64,000 nucleotides of DNA from an uncultured Eubacteriales bacterium (GCA_900542425.1 UQNQ01000006.1:1-64000); one strand, 5' to 3'; shown: positions 18,004-26,972, counted from the first letter of the stretch. Numbers and translations are program-made. The notes: a model not told the origin generated them from the letters alone.

Positions 18004-19176
18004 ATGGAATATTACAGAGTATATGCGAAAATCGATCTGGATGCGATTGAACATAATATTTCTCTTGTGCGCAAGAAAATTCCGACATCAACAAAGCTTG
18101 CTTTGGTTATCAAAGCAGATGCCTATGGCCATGGAGCCGTTATGCTTGCACATGAATTCGAGCGTTTTGCGGATTATTTTGCGGTTGCCGAGATGGAAGA
18201 GGCAATTGAACTTAGAAAAAGCGGCATTCGGACCCCGATACTGATTCTTGGTTATACTTCGCCGAGTCTTTACGGGCAGGCTTTGGATTATGATATTACG
18301 CTTACAGTATTTCAGCCTGATCGGATTCAGATGCTTTCCGATCTTGCTGTGTCGAGAGGACAGACTGCGAGAGTACATTTTGCAGTGGATACCGGCATGT
18401 CGCGTATCGGCTGGAACGTTTCTGAAAAAAGCGCCGATGAGGCTGCTGCTGCGGCAAAGCTGCCCGGCATCTATGTAGAAGGAATTTTCAGTCATTTTGC
18501 TACTGCAGATGAAATGAACAAGGCTCCTTCTATGGAGCAGCGTGCGGAATTTGACCGCTTTCTTTCGATGCTGGCTGCACGCGGTGTAAAAATTCCCGTA
18601 AAACATATCAATAACAGCGCAGGAATTTTAGAGTTCGATCGATATTATGATATGGTTCGCGCGGGTATTATTCTTTATGGCTTGTATCCGTCAGAAGAGG
18701 TATGTGAAGAACTTGGAGAACGCTTTTTGCTGCGTCCTGCTATGGAGCTTATTACTCATATTTCCCATATCAAAACGCTTGCGTCGAATCACGGAATCAG
18801 CTATGGTTCCACCTATGTGACCGATCATACGATCCGTGTGGCGACCATACCTGTCGGATATGCCGATGGATATCCGCGTGCCCTGTCAGGCCGCGGTGAA
18901 GTCTTGATCCATGGGAAGCGCTGTCCGATTTTAGGCAGGATATGTATGGATCAGATGATGGTGGATGTGAGCAGTGTTCCGGATGCGAAAATCGAGGATA
19001 AGGTTGTTCTTTTCGGACGTGACGAAGAAGAATGGCTTCCTGTTGAACAAGTCGCAGAACTTGCCTATTCTTTTCATTATGAATTTGTCTGCGGCATTGC
19101 CCGCCGTGTACCGAGAGTATATTTTCGGAACGGAAAACCGTGTAAAACTGTTTCTTATCTCAATTCCGAATTTTAA
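18004..19176 (+). CDS. alr: Alanine racemase
   Basis: This 390-residue fold-type III PLP enzyme interconverts L- and D-alanine for peptidoglycan. Lys37 in VIKADAYGHG binds PLP and Tyr267 in GISYGST is the second catalytic base; ICMDQMMVD is the conserved C-terminal domain motif. It starts nine bases after pxpA with a weak GAGG site and ends the operon, so D-alanine formation is linked to the D-amino acid transaminase at the operon head. There is no membrane domain, so it is not a VanT-type serine racemase. Confidence 0.93.
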   Translation: MEYYRVYAKIDLDAIEHNISLVRKKIPTSTKLALVIKADAYGHGAVMLAHEFERFADYFAVAEMEEAIELRKSGIRTPILILGYTSPSLYGQALDYDITLTVFQPDRIQMLSDLAVSRGQTARVHFAVDTGMSRIGWNVSEKSADEAAAAAKLPGIYVEGIFSHFATADEMNKAPSMEQRAEFDRFLSMLAARGVKIPVKHINNSAGILEFDRYYDMVRAGIILYGLYPSEEVCEELGERFLLRPAMELITHISHIKTLASNHGISYGSTYVTDHTIRVATIPVGYADGYPRALSGRGEVLIHGKRCPILGRICMDQMMVDVSSVPDAKIEDKVVLFGRDEEEWLPVEQVAELAYSFHYEFVCGIARRVPRVYFRNGKPCKTVSYLNSEF

Positions 19177-19261
19177 AAATGAAAAATACTCGGAGATGAT
19201 TGGGGTTTATTCTGCCGATAAGGGTAAAATGGCGGAAGCAAAATGTCATTTCTATGATTCA

Positions 19262-19306
19262 AAAAAACAAGAAGCAAACAATTTGTTTGCTTCTTGTTTT
19301 GTTTTA
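19262..19306 (+). terminator. Terminator after alr
   Basis: A 17-bp stem (19264-19280 with 19284-19300) rich in A/T, followed by TTTT. It closes the dat-alr operon. Confidence 0.85.
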
Positions 19307-19334
19307 TTCGGTATCTTGATGAAATTTTATCGCA

Positions 19335-21026
19335 TTACATGAGCGGTGCAAATAAACGAAGCAAATCTTGAAGGAATCGTGTGACCATATTTCCATGACA
19401 TTCTTCCTCACGGATTTCATGACACATCTCAAGTGTTTTCAAGAAGTCATCGCGCAGCTCTGTTACCGCCTCGCTTTTATACATCCAAACGCCGCATTCA
19501 AATTGCAGATAAAGACTTCGAAAGTCCAGATTCGCCGTTCCAATGGTTGCAACAGTATCGTCTGAAACAAACGTTTTGGAATGAATGAAGCCTTTGGAAT
19601 ATTCATAAATTTTTACACCTGCACGGATTAATTCGCGGTAATAGGAACGTGTTGTGAAATGAACAACGCGTTTATCCCAACGAAACGGTGTGACAATCCG
19701 AACGTCTACTCCGCTTTTCGCAGCGAGAGAAAGCGCGGATATCATGCTGTCGTCAACGATCAGATACGGTGTATTGATGTAAAGGTAATGCTTTGCGGTA
19801 TTGATAATTTGAAGATAAACATGTTCACTGACATTTTCCGCATCATATGGCGCATCCGCATAAGGCTGAACCCAGCTGTCGTTTTTGACGATGGGGCAGG
19901 GAGAATCCTTCCAGGGGTAATATTTTGTGATATCATCTTCCGCATTTCCGTTCATCATCCACATTTGGAGAAAAATCAAAGTCATACTCCATGCGGCTTC
20001 TCCTTCGAGCAGAACACCGGCATCCTTCCAGTGTCCGAACGGGTGGATAGCATTGATATATTCGTCTGCCAGATTAAAGCCTCCTGTAAAAGCGACTTTC
20101 CCGTCAATGGAGATGATTTTGCGGTGATCGCGGCAGTTTTGTGTTGCGGTAAGCAGTGGCTTGAATTTATTGAATACAATGCACTGGATGCCATATTGTT
20201 TTAAGGTTTTCGGATAGTCCTTCGGCAGTCTTAAGAAGCATCCGATATCGTCATAAATGATACGAACGTCAACGCCTTGCGCTACCTTTCGCTTCAAAAT
20301 ATCAAGAATACTGTTCCACATCACACCTTCTTCAATGATAAAAAATTCAACAAAGATATAGGATTTTGCCTTTTCCAGTTCTGATAGAAGCATTTCCCAA
20401 ATTTTCTCTCCGGGGGAAATATATTTTGTTCGTGTATTTTCATAAACAGGAAATCCGGCGAATTTATCCAGATATTGAATCTGTCTTGCATGGGACGGGG
20501 TGTTTGCCGTCGCATGTTCATACCGGTCGCCGATTTGCCAAACCTCATAGTATGGGGAGAGTGCTTCCGGTGCGAAATCCGATGTTTGCTTACCTGCAAA
20601 AGATGCTGGCGTTTCCGGACCATATGTTCCCGCATCGGAAGATGCGGGCGATTTTATGGCAAGCTCATATTTGTCTCCGGGCAGGAGCGCTGCCGGTCTT
20701 GTTATATTTGTAATACGATTCATTCGGATGCGGAGCTTTTTTGATCTGGTTTGATATCGGAACAAAAGATAAAGAAGTCCACCGAAAATAGGGAAAACCA
20801 ATATGGTAAAAACCCATGTCAGCTTATACGCTCCCTTATCCCGCTTGGCAATAATATGCAGAGCTACAAAAAAGCTGATTACCTGAAGCGTCCATTTGAT
20901 AATAACGGAGGCTTGACTTTGATCTGCCAGAAAAAATATGATGAAAACGAGCTGTAAAAACAGCAGCAGAATAATGAAAAAACGCTGCCGTACAAGGGTA
21001 CGGAACCATTTTGACCTTTTTTTCAA
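19335..21026 (-). CDS. cls: Cardiolipin synthase
   Basis: This protein of about 563 residues has an N-terminal pair of membrane segments (about 14-36 and 42-60) plus the PLDc_N hairpin with LVFPIFGGLLY. Two phospholipase D active sites follow, DHRKIISIDGK and IHSKTFVSDD (HxKxxxxD). It condenses two phosphatidylglycerols to cardiolipin and glycerol at the membrane. The TTG at 21024-21026 is preferred because GGAGG (21033-21037) is six bases upstream; ATG codons at 21068 and 21053 have no site. It has its own promoter and converges on alr. Confidence 0.9.
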   Translation of the reverse strand: MKKRSKWFRTLVRQRFFIILLLFLQLVFIIFFLADQSQASVIIKWTLQVISFFVALHIIAKRDKGAYKLTWVFTILVFPIFGGLLYLLFRYQTRSKKLRIRMNRITNITRPAALLPGDKYELAIKSPASSDAGTYGPETPASFAGKQTSDFAPEALSPYYEVWQIGDRYEHATANTPSHARQIQYLDKFAGFPVYENTRTKYISPGEKIWEMLLSELEKAKSYIFVEFFIIEEGVMWNSILDILKRKVAQGVDVRIIYDDIGCFLRLPKDYPKTLKQYGIQCIVFNKFKPLLTATQNCRDHRKIISIDGKVAFTGGFNLADEYINAIHPFGHWKDAGVLLEGEAAWSMTLIFLQMWMMNGNAEDDITKYYPWKDSPCPIVKNDSWVQPYADAPYDAENVSEHVYLQIINTAKHYLYINTPYLIVDDSMISALSLAAKSGVDVRIVTPFRWDKRVVHFTTRSYYRELIRAGVKIYEYSKGFIHSKTFVSDDTVATIGTANLDFRSLYLQFECGVWMYKSEAVTELRDDFLKTLEMCHEIREEECHGNMVTRFLQDLLRLFAPLM

Positions 21027-21101
21027 ATATGCCCTCCGATTCTGTCTGCACATGGTTGCTATCGCCATAAGAGACGTACATTTTGTTCTCTCTCTCTTTG
21101 T

Positions 21102-21130
21102 ATTATAGCAATCAAATGAACGAAAATCAA
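21102..21130 (-). promoter_or_regulatory. Promoter for cls
   Basis: Minus strand: TTGATT (21125-21130), 17 bp, TATAAT (21102-21107). Confidence 0.8.
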
Positions 21131-21224
21131 TAGAAAAACACAGGATTTGTTTAAGATTGCCGTCTCTTGTCGTATTTTACTCTGCTTTGAAATAAAAAAA
21201 CCGTGTTTTCCTTGAAAAAATGGA

Positions 21225-21253
21225 TTGACAAATGAAAAAGTGAATGATATAAT
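21225..21253 (+). promoter_or_regulatory. Promoter for rpsF-ssb-rpsR
   Basis: TTGACA (21225-21230), 17 bp, TATAAT (21248-21253), a perfect consensus. The leader to rpsF is about 95 nt. Confidence 0.9.
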
Positions 21254-21293
21254 ACAAAAGATGGAAAAGAACTTTTTATAGTTTTTTCTCCTT

Positions 21294-21325
21294 GCTGCGG
21301 GTAAATCTAAAAAACTGTCCGCGGC
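21294..21325 (+). promoter_or_regulatory. Candidate S6:S18 autoregulatory leader
   Basis: GCTGCGG (21294-21300) pairs with CCGCGGC (21319-21325) around an A-rich loop that ends just before the CCG. Position (rpsF leader) and the exposed CCG next to a G+C stem fit the S6:S18-binding leader, by which the S6-S18 complex represses its own mRNA. The structure was not modelled computationally. Confidence 0.5.
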
Positions 21326-21353
21326 CTTATGTCCAAAAGGAGGTGCAAATCAG

Positions 21354-21644
21354 ATGGAAAAGAAACTCGTATCTTATGAAACGATGTATATCGTGGATTG
21401 TACGGGCACGGAAGAAGCCACGACCGCTCTTGTAAATAAGTTCAAAACACTGATTGAAGAGAACGGAACCGTTGAATCTTTTGATGAATGGGGCAAACGT
21501 AAGCTTGCTTATCCGATCAACGATTTGACGGAAGGATATTATGTCCTTGTCAATTACAAAGCAGAACCCAGCTTTGTTTCTGAGCTTGAACGTATCTTCA
21601 ACATTACAGAAGGTATCATGCGTTCCATGACAATCAGAGTTTAA
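21354..21644 (+). CDS. rpsF: 30S ribosomal protein S6
   Basis: This 96-residue protein has the S6 fold pattern: ETMYIVD at the N-terminus, DEWGKRKLAYPINDLTEGYY (45-64) and a FNITEGIMRSMTIRV end. It binds with S18 to the platform of the 30S subunit. AAAAGGAGGTG precedes the ATG. First gene of the classical rpsF-ssb-rpsR operon. Confidence 0.97.
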   Translation: MEKKLVSYETMYIVDCTGTEEATTALVNKFKTLIEENGTVESFDEWGKRKLAYPINDLTEGYYVLVNYKAEPSFVSELERIFNITEGIMRSMTIRV

Positions 21645-21662
21645 AAAAGGGAGGTATCTTGT

Positions 21663-22094
21663 ATGGCAAGCCTTAACAAAGTGATTTTGATCGGTCATAT
21701 GACCGCAGATCCGGAACTGAAGCAGACACCAAGTGGTGTCAGTGTTTGTTCATTTTCAATAGGAGTGAGCCGCAGATACACAAAAGCCGGAGAGCAGCCG
21801 CAAAGTGATTTTATCAATATTGTCGCGTGGAGAACTACCGCAGAATTTATTGCGAAATATTTCAGAAAAGGCAGTGCAATCTGCATATGCGGTTCTCTGC
21901 AGACGAGAAGCTGGACTGCAAACGACGGCACAAAGCGCTATGCTACGGAGGTTGTTGCGGATGAAGCAAGTTTCGTGGAGCGCAAAAATGACTCTGTAAG
22001 GACGGATGATTATCAGGTTCCTGCATTTACGGCGGGAGATGCCGAGACTCCGAAGTTTGAGGAGATTGCGGGAGACGATGACCTTCCGTTTTGA
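21663..22094 (+). CDS. ssb: Single-stranded DNA-binding protein
   Basis: This 143-residue protein has an N-terminal OB fold (MASLNKVILIGHMTADPEL) and a disordered tail ending in the acidic DDDLPF tip, which recruits replication and repair partners. It coats single-stranded DNA as a tetramer. GGGAGG precedes the ATG. Its place between rpsF and rpsR identifies it as the housekeeping copy. Confidence 0.97.
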   Translation: MASLNKVILIGHMTADPELKQTPSGVSVCSFSIGVSRRYTKAGEQPQSDFINIVAWRTTAEFIAKYFRKGSAICICGSLQTRSWTANDGTKRYATEVVADEASFVERKNDSVRTDDYQVPAFTAGDAETPKFEEIAGDDDLPF

Positions 22095-22135
22095 CGGTGT
22101 TATCACAAAATACAAAAGTAGGAGGTTTCATCACA

Positions 22136-22384
22136 ATGGATAGAGAGCAAAAACCGGCTCGCCAAGGCGGAAACCGCAGAAGAAAAAAGGTTTGCGTGTT
22201 CTGCGAGGAAAAGGTTGAAAAAATTGATTATAAAGATGTCGCAAGACTGAGAAAGTTCACGTCGGAGCGTGCGAAAATTCTGCCCCGCAGAGTTACAGGC
22301 ACATGTGCGAAACATCAAAGAGAACTGACGGAGGCCATTAAAAGAGCGCGTCATGTTGCGCTGCTTCCGTTTATCAGTGACTGA
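22136..22384 (+). CDS. rpsR: 30S ribosomal protein S18
   Basis: This 82-residue protein has the S18 core YKDVARLRKFTSERAKILPR. It retains CVFC (19-22) and a CAKH further on, so it is the zinc-binding (C+) form. The ATG at 22136 follows GGAGG; an earlier in-frame start at 22091 overlaps the end of ssb and has no site. Followed by two terminators. Confidence 0.96.
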   Translation: MDREQKPARQGGNRRRKKVCVFCEEKVEKIDYKDVARLRKFTSERAKILPRRVTGTCAKHQRELTEAIKRARHVALLPFISD

Positions 22385-22405
22385 TAAAACAAAAATGAAG
22401 AAATC

Positions 22406-22449
22406 AAGAGGCGGAGGATTTGTTGAAAGCAAATTCTCCGCCTCTTTTG
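22406..22449 (+). terminator. First terminator after rpsR
   Basis: An 11-bp G+C-rich stem (22406-22416 with 22436-22446), extended inside the loop by ATTTG/CAAAT, followed by TTTT. Confidence 0.85.
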
Positions 22450-22469
22450 TTAAAGAAACGATTGAAAAT

Positions 22470-22498
22470 CGCACCGGAAAAATCCGGTGCGTTTTTTC
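22470..22498 (+). terminator. Second terminator after rpsR
   Basis: CGCACCGGA (22470-22478) pairs with TCCGGTGCG (22483-22491), then TTTTTT. Tandem back-up terminator. Confidence 0.85.
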
Positions 22499-22524
22499 TC
22501 CATTTGTGTTCTTGTTCCACAAAG

Positions 22525-22554
22525 AAGGCAGCCGCCTTTTTTATGCGACTGCCT
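22525..22554 (-). terminator. Weak terminator candidate after the P-type ATPase gene
   Basis: AGGCAG/CTGCCT arms, 50 bp beyond the minus-strand stop at 22607. The U-run on that strand is poor. Confidence 0.35.
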
Positions 22555-22606
22555 AAGATGATAAGGTGTTGCAAATTAGGGTATTATCGCAGTTATTTGC
22601 TGAAGC

Positions 22607-25297
22607 TTATGATTTGTGCTTCGCTTTCTTTTTGTCATTCATTCGAACGAAAATTTTAATGATTTCCACAATCGGGATAATGGAGATCGCAAGTCCGAAG
22701 GCAATCGCATATTCCATGAGGTCGAGTTTGGCAAGCTCGAAGGCACCTGCAAGGAACGGAACCTCGATGACAACGGTTGTTAAGATAAGGGAAAGAATGG
22801 CTGCGCCCCAGAGCCACGGATTCTGATTTTTGATTTTAAAAATAGAACCGTGAAGAGAACGCATGTTAAAGGAATGGCAGATTTCCGCCATAGAAAGCGT
22901 CAGAAAAGCCATAGAAGTTCCGAGCTTTTCGGCGGAGTAGAGTCCGTCTGCGATTGCCTGCGCATGATGTGCGTCGGCGAGAACGAAACGGCCTATGAGA
23001 TAAGAAGCGATGGTGATAAGAGTTACAAGGAAGCCCTGATAAGCGATGGCAAAGCCCATCCCGCCTGCAAATACACCTTCTTTGGAATCACGCGGCGCAC
23101 GCTTCATAATATCAGCTTCAGGTTTTTCCATACCGAGTGCGAGTGCAGGGAAGCAGTCGGTAATGAGATTGATCCACAGCAGATGGACGGGCTGAAAGAT
23201 GGAGAAGCCAAAGAGCGTCGCGATGAAAATGGACAGCACTTCGGATAGGTTTGACGCCAGCAGGAACTGAATGGATTTACGGATATTGTCGTAAATTCGT
23301 CTGCCTTCGCCGACGGCGGAAACGATAGTCGCAAAGTTGTCGTCTGTGAGAATCATATCGGCAACATTTTTGGTGACATCTGTTCCTGTAATGCCCATTC
23401 CGACGCCGATATCAGCATTTTTGATGGAAGGTGCGTCATTGACACCGTCTCCTGTCATGGCGGTAACTTTTCCTTTTTTGCGCCATGCATTGACAATGCG
23501 GGTTTTATGCTCTGGCTGCACGCGAGCATAAACCGAATATTTTTCCACGGCAGATTCGAAATCTTCATCAGAGATGTTGTCAAGCTCCGCTCCGGTAATC
23601 GCTTCTTTCGGATCGGATATGATACCGAGCTGCATGGCAATCGCAATGGCGGTGTCCTTGTGGTCGCCGGTGATCATGATTGGTCGAATACCGGCTGACC
23701 GGCATTCGTCAATAGCGGGTTTTACCTCAGGACGCACCGGATCAATCATACCGCAAAGACCGATAAAGCAAAGATCGTTTTCAACGGTTTCCGATTCATA
23801 GACGGAAGGTTCTTCCGAGAGCTTTTTCATGGCAGCGGCAAGCACTCGCAGCGCTTTATCTGCCATGGCTTTATTTTGATTGAGAATAGAGGCTTGGATT
23901 TCCGGCGTCATGTCGACCGGGGTACCGTTGATAAGCGCTTTGGTGCATCGTTTCAGAATTTCATCCGGGGCGCCCTTTGTAAATTGCACAAGACTTCCGT
24001 TTTCTGTTTTATGGACGGTGGTCATCATTTTGCGCATGGAGTCGAAAGGAACCTCGCCGATTCTGACAAATTCCGATTTCTGTGTATTTTTGTCGAGACC
24101 GAGCTTTGCCGCATAATTGACGAGCGCACATTCCGTCGGTTCTCCAACCGCCTCTCCGGTCTGTGTGTCAAGCTGAGCATCGGAACACAGCGACATCGCA
24201 GTTGCCAGAAGATTTTCATTATCGCCGTAGTGATCCACGACGGTCATTTTATTTTGTGTCAACGTACCGGTTTTATCCGAACAAATGATTTGCGTGCATC
24301 CCAGTGTTTCTACTGCCGTCAGCTTTCGGATAATGGCATTTCTTTTGGACATGTTGGTGACACCGATAGAAAGCACGATGGTGACGACTGTCGCAAGCCC
24401 TTCCGGAATCGCCGCGACAGCAAGAGACACGGCAACCATGAACGTGTCCAGTACGATTCCGCCGGAGAACTCACCTGTTACCGCAGAACGAATCAGATTA
24501 ATAGCAAAAATAACGACACAAATACCGACAACAAGATACGTTAAAATTTTGCTGAGCTGAGCAAGTTTTTTTTGCAAAGGCGTTTTCCCGTCTTCTGCTT
24601 TGGAAAGGGCGTCGGCAATCTTGCCCATTTCCGTATCCATGCCGGTTGCTGTTACAATGGCTTTTCCGCGTCCATAAACAACCGTACTGCCCATAAAGAC
24701 CATATTTTTTCGGTCTCCGAGCGAAATATCACCGTTTGCTCCGGGGGCAAGGATATCTGCGGTTTTGGTGACAGGAACGGATTCTCCTGTCAAGGCAGCT
24801 TCTTCAATTTTCAGACTGGCACATTCAAGAATACGTGCATCAGCAGGTATGGCGTCTCCTGCTTCCAATACAATGACATCGCCCACAACCAAGTCTTCGC
24901 TGCGGATGGTAATTTGGCGCCCTCCGCGAATCACCTTCGAAGTGGCGGCTGCAATTTCCTGGAGCGCTGCAATCGCTTTTTCCGCTTTGCTCTCCTGAAC
25001 CACACCGAGTACGGCATTGATGATAACGACTGCCATGATGATGATGACATCTGACGGGAATTCATTTTCCATGATTGCCATAATGCCGGAAATGACGGCA
25101 GCGACAATCAGGATGATCGTCATTGGTTCGGCAAGCTGTTTTAAAAAACGGTGCAAAAGGGATTCTTTTTTACCTTCGACCAGCTTGTTTTTACCGTTTT
25201 GTGCAAGCCTTTTTTCCGCTTCGGTTTCCGTAAGTCCATCGGGAGACGAAGTAAGCTCTGCAAGAACATCTGCCGAGCCTTTCAGGTACTCTTTCAT
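22607..25297 (-). CDS. P-type cation ATPase, Ca2+/Mn2+ type (PMCA/SERCA-like)
   Basis: This 896-residue P2-type ATPase has an N-terminal cation_ATPase_N domain, the actuator motif TGES, the phosphorylation site SDKTGTLT and the hinge MTGDGVNDAPS, with about ten membrane segments. It pumps Ca2+ and possibly Mn2+ out of the cell. The ATG at 25295-25297 is ten bases after AAGGAG; a TTG two codons earlier is the alternative. A yybP-ykoY riboswitch and terminator precede it, pointing to Mn2+ as inducer and likely substrate. Confidence 0.92.
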   Translation of the reverse strand: MKEYLKGSADVLAELTSSPDGLTETEAEKRLAQNGKNKLVEGKKESLLHRFLKQLAEPMTIILIVAAVISGIMAIMENEFPSDVIIIMAVVIINAVLGVVQESKAEKAIAALQEIAAATSKVIRGGRQITIRSEDLVVGDVIVLEAGDAIPADARILECASLKIEEAALTGESVPVTKTADILAPGANGDISLGDRKNMVFMGSTVVYGRGKAIVTATGMDTEMGKIADALSKAEDGKTPLQKKLAQLSKILTYLVVGICVVIFAINLIRSAVTGEFSGGIVLDTFMVAVSLAVAAIPEGLATVVTIVLSIGVTNMSKRNAIIRKLTAVETLGCTQIICSDKTGTLTQNKMTVVDHYGDNENLLATAMSLCSDAQLDTQTGEAVGEPTECALVNYAAKLGLDKNTQKSEFVRIGEVPFDSMRKMMTTVHKTENGSLVQFTKGAPDEILKRCTKALINGTPVDMTPEIQASILNQNKAMADKALRVLAAAMKKLSEEPSVYESETVENDLCFIGLCGMIDPVRPEVKPAIDECRSAGIRPIMITGDHKDTAIAIAMQLGIISDPKEAITGAELDNISDEDFESAVEKYSVYARVQPEHKTRIVNAWRKKGKVTAMTGDGVNDAPSIKNADIGVGMGITGTDVTKNVADMILTDDNFATIVSAVGEGRRIYDNIRKSIQFLLASNLSEVLSIFIATLFGFSIFQPVHLLWINLITDCFPALALGMEKPEADIMKRAPRDSKEGVFAGGMGFAIAYQGFLVTLITIASYLIGRFVLADAHHAQAIADGLYSAEKLGTSMAFLTLSMAEICHSFNMRSLHGSIFKIKNQNPWLWGAAILSLILTTVVIEVPFLAGAFELAKLDLMEYAIAFGLAISIIPIVEIIKIFVRMNDKKKAKHKS

Positions 25298-25364
25298 TGA
25301 CAAGTTACTCCTTTGAGATAAATTTTAAGGCGTGAAAGTCCTTTTTGCTTGGAATTACCATATT

Positions 25365-25397
25365 AAAAAGGACTTATCTGCCCCTTACAGATAAGTC
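25365..25397 (-). terminator. Riboswitch expression platform terminator
   Basis: On the minus strand GACTTATCTG (25397-25388) pairs with CAGATAAGTC (25380-25371), followed by CTTTTT. Its 5' arm includes the ACTTAT that also closes helix P1 of the upstream aptamer, so the two folds exclude each other. Confidence 0.85.
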
Positions 25398-25482
25398 TCA
25401 TCGTTTCAAATAAAGCCAGAACGGACAGCTTCCGCTCAAGGTGTTGACTTTATTACGGCTATGCGTCGACTACTCCCTTATG
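25391..25482 (-). promoter_or_regulatory. yybP-ykoY manganese riboswitch
   Basis: The minus-strand transcript carries ATAAGGGAGTAG (25481-25470) and GATGAGACTTAT (25402-25391). These are the two conserved loop/P1 halves of the yybP-ykoY aptamer, with ATAAG/CTTAT forming P1 and a GTCAAC element between them. Established members bind Mn2+ and switch on exporters. Here metal-bound P1 would sequester the terminator's 5' arm, so Mn2+ should turn the ATPase on. Confidence 0.85.
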
Positions 25483-25489
25483 TGCTATT

Positions 25490-25518
25490 ATTCTATCATT
25501 CCGGAAAAGGGATGTCAA
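25490..25518 (-). promoter_or_regulatory. Promoter for the riboswitch-ATPase transcript
   Basis: Minus strand: TTGACA (25513-25518), 17 bp, TAGAAT (25490-25495). The transcript would begin right at the aptamer. Confidence 0.85.
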
Positions 25519-25572
25519 GGGGAAAACTGCGAAAATTTCATGATACCGGTAAATCTTTCTTTGTTGGTGCCT

Positions 25573-25608
25573 GAAAAAAGAAAAGATCTGCCGTATGCCG
25601 GCAGATCA
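25573..25608 (-). terminator. Terminator after the AI-2E family gene
   Basis: Minus strand: GATCTGCCG (25607-25599) pairs with CGGCAGATC (25593-25585), followed by TTTTCTTTTTT. It ends the pit-DUF47-AI-2E direction. Confidence 0.85.
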
Positions 25609-25652
25609 AAGGTAAATTTACTGAAATGGCTGCTGTTTTGTGATAAAAACAT

Positions 25653-26972
25653 TTATTTTTTATGATTTTTTTTGATTTTATTCGTGAGATTGGAAAAGAA
25701 GTTTTTGGTTCTGCTCCAAAAGTTAGAAAAGAATTCTCTGAATTTTTCTTTTTTACTTTTGCCGGTATCGGCGCCTTTTGACTCATACAAGCGTCGGTTT
25801 GTTTCACTCATATAAGCGAGTGTGTCAACCGGCATTGATTTTTTCATGAGCTTTTCTTCAATTTTTCTTTTTACAATCACATAAATGACTGAGAATACAG
25901 GTACGCCGATAAACATTCCCACAACGCCGAAAAGTCCTGACATCAGTGTAATGGATACAATGACCCAAACAGGCGCAAGTCCGGTAGAAGCGCCATGAAT
26001 TCTCGGGGCGATGATGTTGCCGTCAATCTGTTGAAGCACTAAAATCATCAAAATGAAATAAATGGCTAATACCGGCTGGTGTACAAATAAGATGATAGCG
26101 CTTGGTACCGCTCCGATAAAAGGACCAAAAATAGGGATAATATTGGTGACTCCGATGATGACACTGATAAGAGGAGAATAAGGCATGCGGAGTATTTGCA
26201 TCATAATGAAGCAGATTACACCGACAAGAATGGAATCCAGAATGGCGCCTGTGAAGTATCTGCCAAAGGTTCTGTCCGCAAGCGATACCGTTTCCAGTAT
26301 GGACTGATAATATCTGTCAGGAAGGAACGCACGGATAAATTTTTTTGCCTGTGAAGAGATTCGTTCCTTGGCGGCAAGAAAGTAAACCGCGAAGATGACT
26401 CCGAGCACGATATCAAATACGGCGGAAGCAACCGATTGCAGCTGTTCTGTCAGTTTCGGAAGATATTCGGAAAGCAGATCATAGGAGCGGTCGACAAAAT
26501 CATTGATATAGGTTAGAATCGTATTGACGGCAGTTGCGAATATGCCTCCGTTTGCTGCGATAGAATCTGCAAATTCCTGAAGGGATTCTATATAAGAGGG
26601 AAGCTTTGCGCCAAGCTCTTTTACGCTGTCGACCAAATGCGGCAGGATCATCCAAATGAAAAGAACTAGAAACAGAAAAAATGTCAACATTGCCGCTGAT
26701 ACGGACAATATTCTGCGGGAAGTTCTGGAAAGCCCGGGCTTGTTTGGATCGGAACGGAAAACTTTTTCTTCATACAGCTTCACAAGAGGTTTGAGAATAT
26801 AGGCGAGAAAAGCTCCGTAAATCAAAGGCGCGCAAATCTTCAATACTTTGGAAAGCGCGCCGCCGATTTCATCAAATTTCAGAAAGAAGAATACGAACAA
26901 AACGCCGGCAAGAAGCACAATCGCGGTATAAACGGCGATTGTGGTATATTTTTTATTCCATTGTGGCTTCAT
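25653..26972 (-). CDS. AI-2E family transporter
   Basis: This 439-residue membrane protein has about eight hydrophobic segments. Typical AI-2E/PerM features are the LKPLVKLYEEK loop after the second segment, a long helical extracytoplasmic part (about 110-190) and the GVTNIIPIFGPFIGAVPS motif. Family members have been linked to autoinducer-2 export, Na+/H+ antiport or other roles, so the substrate is open. GGAGG precedes the ATG. It starts 34 bp after the DUF47 gene and is probably cotranscribed. The C-terminus is basic and aromatic. Confidence 0.85.
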   Translation of the reverse strand: MKPQWNKKYTTIAVYTAIVLLAGVLFVFFFLKFDEIGGALSKVLKICAPLIYGAFLAYILKPLVKLYEEKVFRSDPNKPGLSRTSRRILSVSAAMLTFFLFLVLFIWMILPHLVDSVKELGAKLPSYIESLQEFADSIAANGGIFATAVNTILTYINDFVDRSYDLLSEYLPKLTEQLQSVASAVFDIVLGVIFAVYFLAAKERISSQAKKFIRAFLPDRYYQSILETVSLADRTFGRYFTGAILDSILVGVICFIMMQILRMPYSPLISVIIGVTNIIPIFGPFIGAVPSAIILFVHQPVLAIYFILMILVLQQIDGNIIAPRIHGASTGLAPVWVIVSITLMSGLFGVVGMFIGVPVFSVIYVIVKRKIEEKLMKKSMPVDTLAYMSETNRRLYESKGADTGKSKKEKFREFFSNFWSRTKNFFSNLTNKIKKNHKK

